From assembly GCA_013360395.1 (NCBI GenBank), contig JABWBQ010000032.1:1-34920 (forward strand): a stretch of 34,920 bases of DNA, in the 5' to 3' direction. The translations under genes were made by a program, and so were the position numbers. Shown here one piece after another: positions 15,833 through 25,600 of this stretch. Source of the stretch: Flavobacteriales bacterium. GTDB lineage: Bacteria; Bacteroidota; Bacteroidia; Flavobacteriales_F; PHOS-HE28. The first letter of the stretch is position 1. Each line of letters begins with the position of its first letter. Under the pieces are notes generated by a model. It had not been told where the DNA came from. It made no database searches and saw only the letters and a list, made by a program, of their open reading frames with translations.

Positions 15833-15864
15833 TTGCACCGCGGGCCGCGATCGGGGTAGGTTTG
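15833..15864 (+). promoter_or_regulatory. Promoter of the second T9SS-substrate gene
   Basis: TTG at 15833-15835, a 21-base spacer and TAGGTTTG at 15857-15864 fit the phylum's promoter pattern. The ATG follows 20 bases later at 15885. Confidence 0.6.
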
Positions 15865-15884
15865 GTCTTCCAAGACCCGACGCC

Positions 15885-17207
15885 ATGCGCCACCGCCCCA
15901 CCCTCGCCGCTGCCCTGCTGGTGGCGCCCGCCCTGCTCAGCGCCCAGAGCTTCGATGCCACCATCCTCAGCTACGAGGGCCTGGATCGCACCTGCGATGG
16001 AAGCATCACCCCGGTGCTGCGCATCCAGAACACGGGTGGGGAAACGATGACCAGTTGCGACATCGACATTCTTCGGAACGGGCTTGCCGATAACACCTTC
16101 AACTGGGTACTGGGCGTTCCAGCGCTCACCGGTGAAGTGCGCCAGCCGGCGCTGCCCACCATCAGCGGCCTTCAGCCGGGCGATGTGCTGGAGTTCCACA
16201 TCACCACCGTGAACGCACAGCCCGACGAGGTGGCGGCCGGCAACGACCTCTCGCGCACCGTGCAGGGCGAAAGCGTGGAGGGCGACAGCTACCGGGTGCT
16301 GGTGGAGGTGCGCACCGATGCCGATCCGCAGGAGACCACCTGGAGCCTGAAGGACGCCACGGGCGTGGCCGTGGCCACGGGCGGACCGTACACGAACGCC
16401 GAGACCGTGGAGCGCAGCTGGGTGGACCTCGACCCCGCCGCGTGTTATGCGCTGCGCGTGGAGGACAGCGGCGGCAACGGCATGGATGCGCGTGGCCTGC
16501 CCGGCTATGTGAAGGTCATCGCGCTGGGGGAGGAGCTGATCGCCCTGGACGGGGCCGCCTTCACCAGCAGCTACGAGGATGGGGTGCGTGCGGGCAGCGA
16601 CGGCTGTGCGGTGACGCAGCTCACCGATGCGGATGATGCGGTGCCCAGCTGCGGAAGGCAGGTCTTCCTGGACGGCAGCAGTTCCCTGCAGGCGCGGGAG
16701 GTGCCCGGTGCCACGCACTACCAGTTCCAGTTCAGCCGCGGGAACTACCTGCGCCGCATCGCCACTCCCACGCCGGTGCTGACGCTGATGCCGTGGGCCA
16801 CGCTGCCGCTGAAACCCGGGCGCTACTACGACGTGAACGTGCGGGTGAGCTTCGACGGTGCCGCGACCTATTGCCCCTTCGGCCCCACCTGCAGCATCCG
16901 CACCCGCTATCCGCTCGGCCAAGGGCGTGGCCTGGACGACCTCACCGAAGGTGATGACGCGGGCTTCACCCTCTTCCCCAACCCGGCCGATGGTGCCGGG
17001 GTGAGCGTGGTCGCGACGGGCATCGAGGGGCCGGCGACCGTGGAGCTGCTCGACCTCACGGGCCGCGTGTTGGGGCAGCACCAGGTGGTGCTCACCGACG
17101 GGGAGCCGTTGCCGCTGACCTGGGACGGGCCGGTCGCGAGCGGGCTGTACACCGTGCGCCTCACGGCGGGCGGCAGGGCCTGGACCGGGCGGCTGGTGCT
17201 GCGCTGA
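15885..17207 (+). CDS. Secreted protein with T9SS type A sorting domain, function unknown
   Basis: 440 residues. The signal peptide ends near ALLSAQ (about residue 21). Residues about 22-130 look like a CARDB-type adhesion domain (IQNTGGETMTSCDIDI...LQPGDVLEFHI). Residues about 137-215 match the beta domain often seen in T9SS proteins (LVEVRTDADPQETTWSLKD...SWVDLDPAACYALRVEDSGGNG). A region with YQFQFSR...YYDVNVRVSFDG resembles surface proteins of Bacteroidota. The C-terminus is a sorting domain (FTLFPNPADG...VELLDLTGRVL...SGLYTVRLTAGG...GRLVLR). No catalytic motif is visible; an adhesion or matrix role is inference. It has its own promoter and converges tightly (8 bases) on the cyclase gene. 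Confidence 0.85.
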   Translation: MRHRPTLAAALLVAPALLSAQSFDATILSYEGLDRTCDGSITPVLRIQNTGGETMTSCDIDILRNGLADNTFNWVLGVPALTGEVRQPALPTISGLQPGDVLEFHITTVNAQPDEVAAGNDLSRTVQGESVEGDSYRVLVEVRTDADPQETTWSLKDATGVAVATGGPYTNAETVERSWVDLDPAACYALRVEDSGGNGMDARGLPGYVKVIALGEELIALDGAAFTSSYEDGVRAGSDGCAVTQLTDADDAVPSCGRQVFLDGSSSLQAREVPGATHYQFQFSRGNYLRRIATPTPVLTLMPWATLPLKPGRYYDVNVRVSFDGAATYCPFGPTCSIRTRYPLGQGRGLDDLTEGDDAGFTLFPNPADGAGVSVVATGIEGPATVELLDLTGRVLGQHQVVLTDGEPLPLTWDGPVASGLYTVRLTAGGRAWTGRLVLR

Positions 17208-17215
17208 GGCGTGGC

Positions 17216-19165
17216 TCAGGCCCGTTCCACGTAGTACATCCGCAGTTCGCCCTTGCCCTTGGCCTGCACCAGGCCGCGCGGCTCGAAACGCAGTCCTGGT
17301 GCGGCCTTCACCAGGTCGTAGGTGGTGGCGCTGATGTTCACCCGGCCGGGTTCGCCGCTGCTCTCCATGCGTGCGGCCGTGTTCACCGTATCGCCCCAGA
17401 TGTCGAAGGCGAACTTCTTCACGCCCACGATGCCCGCGATCACCGGTCCGCTGTGCAGGCCGATACGCATCTCGAAGGCGGGCAGGCCGTCGCGCAGGCG
17501 TTCAGTGCGGCGCCGGGCGATGAGGTCGCGCATCTCGAGCGCGGCCAGCACGATGTCCAACGCGGTGGAGGCCTTCGGGTCGGGCAGCCCGGCGGCCGCC
17601 ATGTACGCATCGCCGATGGTCTTGATCTTCTCCACGCGGTGCTTCTCCACGATGGCATCCAGGCCCTTGAAGCAGTGGTCGATCTCGGCCACGAGCTCGG
17701 CGGCGGACAATTGTTCGCTCAGTGCGGTGAACCCCTTGAAGTCGGTGAACAGCACCGTGGTCCGCTCGTAGACACGCGCCTCGGCGCGTCCCTTCGCCTT
17801 CAGTTCAGCGGCCACCTCCTCGGGCAGGATGTTGTGCAGGAGCTCGTCGCTGCGCTCCTTCTCGCGTTCGATGGCGCGTTTGGTGCGCTGGATGTGGCGC
17901 AGGCGGCCCAGCAGTGCCCCGGCCAGCACCAGGGCCACCACGATGGCGAAGAGCAGCATGTTGCGGCGGTCGCGTGCCTGGGCGATGCGCCTGTCGAAGG
18001 CCAGTTGCTGTTGAAAGGCCTCCCGGACACGCACCAGGCTGTCGGCCACCTGCTGTTGTTCGAAGGCGCGCAGCAGTTCCAGGCGCAGCACCTCCTTGCC
18101 GTTGTTCAGTTCGTCCAGCGTGTCGTCCAGGTCCAGCAGGGAGCGCTGGGCGGCATACGCCCCGCGGAAGTCGCCGGCGCGGGCCAGCGCACGCGTCATG
18201 CAGTCGGTGCATTCCTTGCGTTGGGCCAGCAGCCCCAGGCTGTCGGCCAGGGCGAGCCCCTGCCGGCATGCCCGCAGGGCTGCGGCGGTATTCCCTTCGG
18301 CCAGGAAGGCCTCGCCGGTGTAGTACAGGTTCCGGGCCAGCGGATCCCTGGCGTCCAGTTCCCGGAACACCGCACGCGCGGTGTCGAAGTGGGCATGGGC
18401 TTCGCGGTAGCGGCCCATCCGGGAGAGCACCTGGCCCAGGTTGTTGTGCGCCTTGCCCCGGTCGAGCCGGTTGCCCAGGCCGCGGTACAGTGCGATCGCC
18501 TGCCCGAGCTCGTCCACCGCCCGGTCGCGGTCGCCCAGGTCGCTGTGCGTGGTGCCGATGCTCACCAGGGCGCTGGCGCGGCCTTTGGCGTGGCCCAGGG
18601 CGTTGTACAGGGCGGCGCTCCGCTCGTAGTTCTCCAGGGCCTTGTCGAACTCGTTCAGCCGCTTGTACGTGTTGCCGATGTTGTTGTAGGTGGCGGCGAC
18701 CCCTTCGCGGTTGCCCAGCTCCTGGTCGATGCGCAGGCTCTGGTGCAGCAGGTCCAGCGCCCGGGGCAGGTCGCCCAGGTCCTTGTAGGCCGTGCTCATG
18801 TTGCTCAGGGCGGCGGCCGTGCGGCCCTGGTCCTTCGCGGCCCGGGCCACTTCGAGCGCCCGGTTGAAATGATCGAGCGCGGCGGGCAGGTCGCTGCGCA
18901 TCTTGTGGCCCACGGCCAGGGTGTTGTACGCCGTGTACAGCGCTTTGGGGTCGCCCTTGCGCCGGGCGAGCTCCAGTTGCAGGCGGGCCAGTGCGATGCC
19001 GCTGTCGGGCTTCTCGAAAACCATCCTCCAGGAGATCGCTGCGATGGCCTTCAGGCGGGCGCTGTCGGGGAGCGTCGTGTTCCGCCACACCGTCCACAGG
19101 GAGTCGCTCTGCGCCCCACAGGACAGGCACAGGAGCAGGAGCGGAAGGAGCAGCGGGCGGCGCAT
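17216..19165 (-). CDS. Adenylate cyclase class III with N-terminal TPR sensor region and one membrane segment
   Basis: 649 residues. A hydrophobic leader (PLLLPLLLLCLSC) precedes TPR-type repeats (about 75-345, e.g. ALSNMSTAYKDLGDLPRALDLLHQSL). One transmembrane helix (about 402-422, MLLFAIVVALVLAGALLG) is followed by a short coiled linker (ERSDELLHNILPEEVAAEL) and the cyclase domain (about 465-645). Metal aspartates are Asp475 (TDFKGF) and Asp519 (IGDAYM). Lys515 and Asp588 (FDIWGDTVN) are the adenine-selecting pair, and Asn595 and Arg599 are the transition-state residues, so cAMP rather than cGMP is predicted. The TPRs should lie in the periplasm and the catalytic domain in the cytoplasm. 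The ligand or partner is unknown. Confidence 0.92.
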   Translation of the reverse strand: MRRPLLLPLLLLCLSCGAQSDSLWTVWRNTTLPDSARLKAIAAISWRMVFEKPDSGIALARLQLELARRKGDPKALYTAYNTLAVGHKMRSDLPAALDHFNRALEVARAAKDQGRTAAALSNMSTAYKDLGDLPRALDLLHQSLRIDQELGNREGVAATYNNIGNTYKRLNEFDKALENYERSAALYNALGHAKGRASALVSIGTTHSDLGDRDRAVDELGQAIALYRGLGNRLDRGKAHNNLGQVLSRMGRYREAHAHFDTARAVFRELDARDPLARNLYYTGEAFLAEGNTAAALRACRQGLALADSLGLLAQRKECTDCMTRALARAGDFRGAYAAQRSLLDLDDTLDELNNGKEVLRLELLRAFEQQQVADSLVRVREAFQQQLAFDRRIAQARDRRNMLLFAIVVALVLAGALLGRLRHIQRTKRAIEREKERSDELLHNILPEEVAAELKAKGRAEARVYERTTVLFTDFKGFTALSEQLSAAELVAEIDHCFKGLDAIVEKHRVEKIKTIGDAYMAAAGLPDPKASTALDIVLAALEMRDLIARRRTERLRDGLPAFEMRIGLHSGPVIAGIVGVKKFAFDIWGDTVNTAARMESSGEPGRVNISATTYDLVKAAPGLRFEPRGLVQAKGKGELRMYYVERA

Positions 19166-19228
19166 GCGGGACGGGGAAGATAGGCCCGATCTTACGTCGG
19201 TGGGGCCTGGGTGGATGAGCGTGTGGTC

Positions 19229-20011
19229 CTACCCGTGCACCGCTTCGCTCAGGGCGAAGATGAGCTCGGGGTCCTGCTCGAAGGCCGTGCCGACGACGAT
19301 CACGTCCGCTCCGGCCTCGCACAGCTCCCGTGCCACCGCCCCATCGCGGATGCCACCACCCACGATGATGGGCAGGTCCACCGCCTTGCGGACGGCGGCG
19401 ATCATCGTCGGGCTCACGGTGCGCCGTGCGCCGCTGCCGGTGTCCAGGTAGATGGTGCGCAGGCCCAGCAGTTCTCCCGCGATGGCCGTGGCTGCTGCGA
19501 TACCGGGTTTATCGTGCGGGATCGGCACGGTCTGGCTCACGTAGCTCACGGTGGTGGGAGCGCCGCCGTCCACCAGCATGTAGCCGGTGGGGATGGCCTC
19601 CAGGCCCAGGGCCCTGACGGTGGGAGCGGCGGTCACGTGGTGGCCGATGAGCAGCTCCGGGTTGCGGCCGCTGATGAGCGCGAGGAAGAGCACCGCATCG
19701 GCATGGCCGCTCAGTTGGGCGGGGCTGCCGGGGAAGAGCACCACGGGCCGGTCGCTCAGGGCCTTCACGCGGGCCACGCACCGGTCGAACGAGGTGGTGG
19801 TGAGCAGGCTGCCGCCCACGAACAGCAGATCGGCCCGGGCCATGCAGGCGTTCTGCACGGTGCGCTCCAGCAGCGCATCATCCTGCCCGAAGTCGGGGTC
19901 GATGAGCACGGCCAGCAGTTTGCGGCCACGGTCCCTGGCCTCCACGAGTCGGTCCTGTACGGCGCCCATCGGTGCGAACATACTGAACACGGGGCTGGCA
20001 CCCTGCCGCAT
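19229..20011 (-). CDS. Geranylgeranylglyceryl phosphate synthase family protein
   Basis: 260 residues. This TIM-barrel family joins a polyprenyl diphosphate to glycerol-1-phosphate; archaea use it for membrane lipids, and Bacteroidota carry a group II version whose product role is not settled. Visible motifs: [41 protein letters not shown], the YLDTGSGA phosphate/prenyl-site segment, and [10 protein letters not shown] with [11 protein letters not shown] (the C-terminal phosphate-binding loops). The start could be the first ATG (20011) or the MFAPMG methionine ten codons later; the family resemblance begins at about residue 17, so both are allowed. It diverges from ahcY across a palindromic promoter region. 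Confidence 0.88.
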   Translation of the reverse strand: MRQGASPVFSMFAPMGAVQDRLVEARDRGRKLLAVLIDPDFGQDDALLERTVQNACMARADLLFVGGSLLTTTSFDRCVARVKALSDRPVVLFPGSPAQLSGHADAVLFLALISGRNPELLIGHHVTAAPTVRALGLEAIPTGYMLVDGGAPTTVSYVSQTVPIPHDKPGIAAATAIAGELLGLRTIYLDTGSGARRTVSPTMIAAVRKAVDLPIIVGGGIRDGAVARELCEAGADVIVVGTAFEQDPELIFALSEAVHG

Positions 20012-20018
20012 GAACCGC

Positions 20019-20038
20019 TACCTTTGCCGCCGCAAAGG
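20019..20038. promoter_or_regulatory. Palindromic divergent promoter element between the GGGP-synthase gene and ahcY
   Basis: CCTTTGC-CGCC-GCAAAGG at 20021-20038 is a perfect 7-base inverted repeat. On the plus strand it forms TACCTTTG (20019-20026), a full TAnnTTTG box for ahcY. On the minus strand the mirrored arm gives TTTGC, but the TA is replaced by GG. The two boxes face each other. Confidence 0.5.
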
Positions 20039-20095
20039 GCCAAGCCCTGCGCACCACCGCACCCACGCCTACGCCGGGCTTACGGCGAGCAACGC

Positions 20096-21412
<1,317 letters not shown>

Positions 21413-21426
21413 TCTTCGGGATCATT

Positions 21427-21463
21427 GCGAAGCCCCGGATCCGCCAGGATGCCGGGGCTTCGT
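21427..21463 (+). terminator. Intrinsic-type terminator after ahcY
   Basis: GAAGCCCCGG (21429-21438) and CCGGGGCTTC (21452-21461) form a perfect 10-bp stem with a 13-base loop, extendable by a C-G and a G-U pair. The following bases (GTTCTTGTT) are moderately T-rich. It sits 16 bases after the ahcY stop. Confidence 0.75.
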
Positions 21464-21550
21464 GTTCTTGTTGGGAAGGGATCGGCGGCCGCACCGCGAC
21501 CACGACCTCAACCTGTGAACTTTTTCCGGACGAGACTCATTTACCCATTT

Positions 21551-21600
21551 ACCCTTCTCACCCTTCTCACCCTTCTCTCCACCCTCACCCTTCTCTCCAC
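21551..21600. repeat. 9-base tandem repeat array
   Basis: Three perfect ACCCTTCTC units (21551-21577), then TCCACCCTC, another ACCCTTCTC and TCCAC. Preceded by two TTTACCC motifs. On the minus strand the unit reads GAGAAGGGT, i.e. the GTGAGAAGG tract found inside mfd. The array ends three bases before the stop codon of the minus-strand lipoprotein gene. Confidence 0.85.
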
Positions 21601-21603
21601 GCC

Positions 21604-22044
21604 TCAGTTGTAGATCCTGAGGATACTGCCGTTGAACGACGTGTTATAGCGCTGCAGGCCCAGTGCGGCGGGGCCCTGGGTGACGCTGCCGTCCATGATC
21701 AGGAAGGCGCTGCCGCAGCAGGTGGTGTCGCGTGCCAGCACCTCGGTATCGTCCACGTGCACGCGGCAGAGCTCGGCGGGTTGGTAGGGGCAGTGGCGGT
21801 CCAGGGCCACGAACTCCTCCAGGCTCTTGCGGTACACGATGATGCCCAGCGAGCCGCCGGTGAGGTAGAGCCAGCCACCCGGCACGGCCAGGTCGTTGTA
21901 GGCCGGGTTGTTCACGTTGATCTGGAAGTCGACCTGGGTGAGCGGCACCCCGCTGTTGTTCTCCTTGCGGCAGCCGGTGCCGCACCACAGCAGGCCCGTA
22001 AGGGCCGCACCGAGGAAGGTACGGTACCACCGGCGCAGGCGCAT
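21604..22044 (-). CDS. Rieske-fold-like lipoprotein lacking canonical [2Fe-2S] ligands
   Basis: 146 residues. It has an N-terminal hydrophobic segment ending CGTGC (Cys25 a possible lipid site), then NVNNPAYNDLAVPGGWLYLTGG, ALDRHCPYQP and CCGSAFLIMDGSVTQGPAALGLQRYNTSFNGSILRIY. The layout (second half CCGSxF...G....GPA...L..Y......L.I) is that of a Rieske domain in which CxH and CxxH have decayed to HCPYQ and TCCGS. Cys85, Cys93, Cys109 and Cys110 remain and might form disulfides or an atypical site. Similar ligand-poor Rieske-like lipoproteins occur in Bacteroidota, from memory; their function is unknown. A perfect promoter box ends 4 bases before the ATG. Confidence 0.7.
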   Translation of the reverse strand: MRLRRWYRTFLGAALTGLLWCGTGCRKENNSGVPLTQVDFQINVNNPAYNDLAVPGGWLYLTGGSLGIIVYRKSLEEFVALDRHCPYQPAELCRVHVDDTEVLARDTTCCGSAFLIMDGSVTQGPAALGLQRYNTSFNGSILRIYN

Positions 22045-22048
22045 GGTC

Positions 22049-22056
22049 CAAAGGTA
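22049..22056 (-). promoter_or_regulatory. Promoter box of the Rieske-like lipoprotein gene
   Basis: The minus strand reads TACCTTTG, a perfect TAnnTTTG match, followed by GACC and the ATG at 22044. With a start site at the usual distance the message would be leaderless. I see no TTG at the expected upstream distance. Confidence 0.6.
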
Positions 22057-22077
22057 CGTTCGAGGCCGGGTCGGTCG

Positions 22078-22085
22078 TATCCTTG
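22078..22085 (+). promoter_or_regulatory. Promoter box of the small basic secreted protein gene
   Basis: TATCCTTG, one base off TAnnTTTG, followed by CGGC and the ATG at 22090. Same 4-base spacing to the ATG as fbp and the divergent lipoprotein gene. Confidence 0.45.
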
Positions 22086-22089
22086 CGGC

Positions 22090-22374
22090 ATGCGGCTCCC
22101 CGCCTGGACGTTGCTGTTGCTGCTGGCCCTGGCCCCCGCGGCCGTTCGGGCGCAGGAGGGCATCGGGCAGAAGGAGGCCGAGCGCATGCAGGCCCGCAAG
22201 GAGAAGGAGGAGCGCAAACAGCTGGCACGCCAGAAGCGTGAGGACCTGCGGCACCACCTGAAGATCCAGGACAAGGCCACGCGAAAGCGCCTGAAGCGGC
22301 ACACCCGGCGTGCGGACCGGCGCGGCAGCGGCCTGCATCGCGACAGCTGGTTCCGGCGCACCTTCACCCGGTGA
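22090..22374 (+). CDS. Small basic secreted protein, function unknown
   Basis: 94 residues. It has a clear signal peptide (LPAWTLLLLLALAPAAVRA, cut near residue 20-21) and a mature part that is almost entirely charged and helical: KEAERMQARKEKEERKQLAR, then HHLKIQDKATRKRLKRH, ending DSWFRRTFTR. Small exported proteins with a similar HLKxQxKxTRKRMK segment followed by a Trp/Arg-rich tail recur in Bacteroidota, from memory, without known function. The basic helix could bind nucleic acid, lipid A or polyanionic glycans; this is inference. Its start codon lies 45 bases from that of the divergent lipoprotein gene. Confidence 0.7.
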   Translation: MRLPAWTLLLLLALAPAAVRAQEGIGQKEAERMQARKEKEERKQLARQKREDLRHHLKIQDKATRKRLKRHTRRADRRGSGLHRDSWFRRTFTR

Positions 22375-22547
22375 GGCTTCGCGGACCGGTATATCCCGGC
22401 CAGGATTCGGCAGGGCGCGGATCGCCTGCAGGGGATACCTTGCCCCCGGAAAGCGACCCGCATGCACGCTCCCCGCACACCGGCCCCTGGCGCACCCCTC
22501 CACCCCGGAAGCGCTGAAATGCAAGCTGGGCGCGGCTTTGCGCGGAT

Positions 22548-22576
22548 TTGGGGGAAAGCGGATCTTTCTATCTTTA
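22548..22576 (+). promoter_or_regulatory. Promoter of the TonB receptor / surface protein / PorV-like operon
   Basis: TTG at 22548-22550, an 18-base spacer and TATCTTTA at 22569-22576 (one base off TAnnTTTG). It leaves a leader of about 40 bases before the ATG at 22623. The rest of the 248-base gap upstream shows no convincing gene. Confidence 0.5.
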
Positions 22577-22622
22577 CGCCCCCTCGTTGCGTAGTCGTTC
22601 CAAACGCTAATCCTGCTCGTTC

Positions 22623-25600
22623 ATGGTGAGAAGGGTATTCTCCTCGATCGCCCTTGGTCTGTTCGCTGCTCTGTCCGCCACCGCACAGGTGGGCTCCGGC
22701 AGCCTCAAGGGTAAAGTGGCTGACAAGGTCTCCAAGGAGCCGCTCCCGTTCGTCAACGTCGCCGTGGAGAATCGCGGCACCGTGGTGGCTTCGGGCACCA
22801 CGGACTTCGACGGCAACTACTTCATCAAGCCCATCGACCCGGGCACCTACGATGTGATCGTCACCTACGTGGGCTACCAGCCGCTGAAGCAGACCGGCGT
22901 GGTGGTGAGCGGCAACCAGATCACCTTCCTGGACCTCGGCCTTTCGCAGGGCTTGGAGCTCAAGGAGTTCGAGGTGGTGCAGTACCAGGTGCCGCTGATC
23001 CAGAAGGACGGCGGGGCCTCCGGCGGCACGATCACCCGCGAGGACATCGCACGCATGCCCCAGCGTTCGGCGGCGGCCATCGCCACCACGGTGGCCGGCA
23101 CCAGTACGGCGGGCACCGGCGGGGGCATCAGCATCCGCGGCGCACGTACCGAGAACACCTATTACTACATCGACGGGGTGAAGGTGCCTGCGGGTGCGGG
23201 TACCGGCCTGCCCAAGAGCGCCATCGAGGAGGTGCAGGTGATCACCGGCGGGGTGCCCGCCAACTACGGCGACGTGTCCGGCGGGGTGATCAACATCACC
23301 ACGCGCGGCCCCAGCCGCAGCTTCTTCGGCGGGGTGGAATACCTCACCTCGGGCTTCAAGGTGGGCAGCGACATCACCGACATCGTGGGCCTGGACAAGT
23401 ACGCCTTCAACCAGGTGGAGGCCAGCATCAGCGGCCCGCTCTTCTTCAAGAAGGACAGCGCCGGCAACAAGACCCGCCCCCTGCTGGGCTTCTTCCTCAG
23501 CGGCCAGTACAGCAACATCGTGGACAACGACCCCAGCTTCGTGGGCGATTGGCGTGTGCGCCCCGAGAAGCGCGACGAACTGCTGGCCAACCCGCTTTCC
23601 ATCCGCGACATCGCCGGCTCCAATGCGGTGGTGTACAACTCGGACTACCTGCGCGACTCGGACATCGAAAGGCTCAAGACCCGCCAGAACGCGGGACGGG
23701 TGGGGTACGTCGCCTCGGGCAAGATCGACATCGCCACCACCGAGCACATCAACCTCACCCTGGGCGGCAGCGTGGATTACCTGGACCGCCAGAACTTCAG
23801 CCGGGACAACTCCCTGTTGAACGCCGACAACAACTTCCGCTACCGGGACCTCACCTGGCGCGGTTTCCTGCGCTTCGTGCAGCGTTTCCCCAACCGCACC
23901 GGGGAGAACGGGGAGGAGGTCAGCAAGATCAAGAACGCCTTCTACAGCATCCAGTTGGACTATTCGCGCTTCACCCAGCGTGTGGAGGACCAGGAGCATG
24001 GCGACAAGTTCTTCGACTACGGCTACGTGGGCCGCTTCAACACCTACCGCGCCCCCACCTACGAGTTCGTGGACACCCTCGGGGCCTTCGTGCACACGGG
24101 CTTCCGCGACACGCTGGTGACCTTCGTGCCCAGCGAGACCAATGCGGACGTGGCCTCCATCACCTCGCAGTACTTCAACCTCTTCCCCTACGAGCCCTTC
24201 AACATCGCCAACCTGTTCGGCGCACAGGGCCCCGCCGGTCCCTACGAGGACTTCAACGCCATCCGCACGGGCAACGGCCTGCTGAACGGCGAGCGCCCGC
24301 GCAACCTGTACAACCTGTGGAACAACATCGGCTTCATCGACGACCCGAACGGTGGGGAGTACCGGCGGCGACAGACCGACCAGTTCCGCCTGACGGCCAT
24401 GGGTTCGGCCGACATCGGCCAGCACGCCTTGAGCGTGGGGGTGGAATATGAGCAACTGGTGGATCGCCGATACAGCCTGGGTCCCATCGGTCTTTGGACC
24501 CGTGCCCGCGAACTGGCCAACTTCCACATCCGCAACCTCAACGACGGCTCGCTGTCCAACGCCACCATCACCTACCCGCTGGGCACCGTGCCCTTCTACA
24601 CCTACGACCGCCTGGTGGGCACGGACCAGCCTTTCTTCGACCGCAGCCTCCGGGAGGCCCTCGGTCTGGACCCCAACGGCACGGACTACATCGATGTGGA
24701 CGCCCTGGACCCCTCGGTGTTCTCCCTGGACATGTTCAGCGCCGAGGAGCTGATCAACGACGGGAACTCCTACGTCAACTTCAGCGGCTACGACCACCTG
24801 GGCAACCGCATCAACGGGCGGCCGGCCTTCGAGGACTTCTTCGACAAGCGGGACGCCAACGGCAACTTCACCCGGGTGCAGGCGCCCTTTGCGCCCATTT
24901 ACATGGCGGGCTACCTGATGGACAAGTTCGCCTTCGACGACATCATCTTCAACGTGGGGGTGCGCGTGGACCGCTTCGATGCCAACCAGAACACCCTGAA
25001 GGACAAGTTCCTGTGGCGGCCGGCCTACACCGCCGGCACCGAGGTGCCCGACAGCGACATCCGGGAGGAGCTGGCCAACGGCCGCCCGAGCAACATCGGC
25101 GACGATTATGTGATCTATGTGGACCGCCTGGTGGACCCCACCCGCATCGTGGGCTATCGCGACGGCAACGTGTGGTACAGCGCCACCGGCGAGGAGCTGG
25201 CCGACCCCAGCGTGCTGCGCAGCGCCGAAGGCATCGCCCCCTACCTCATCGGCTACGACTCGGACCCCAACGGCGACCTGCCCGGCAGCCGCTTGAAGAA
25301 GAGCGCCTTCGAGGACTACAAGCCCACGGTGAACGTCATGCCCCGCATCGCCTTCAGCTTCCCGATCAGCGACGAGGCCCTCTTCTTCGCCCACTACGAC
25401 ATCCTCACCCAGCGGCCCACCAGCGCCGTGCGGCTGGACCTGCCGGGCCTGGCCTACATCGAGACCACGGGCGACATCATGAACAACCCCTCGCTGAAGC
25501 CCAGCAAGACCATCGACTATGAACTGGGCTTCCAGCAGGTGCTCAGCAAGAGCAGCTCCCTGAAGATCGCGGCCTTCTACCGCGAACTGCGTGACATGAT

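Noticed and set aside
13728-17081. Minus-strand frame of about 1100 codons crossing two T9SS genes
   Set aside because: It runs across two independent plus-strand genes and the promoter between them, which no real gene would be expected to do; shadow frame.
20040-20095. Possible SAH riboswitch in front of ahcY
   Set aside because: The leader is only about 60 bases and I could not see the conserved pseudoknot segments.
22461-22630. Small plus-strand frame with ATG after a TACCTTGC-like box upstream of the receptor gene
   Set aside because: It runs through the receptor promoter and start codon, is proline-rich without any pattern, and has no ribosome binding site or family resemblance.
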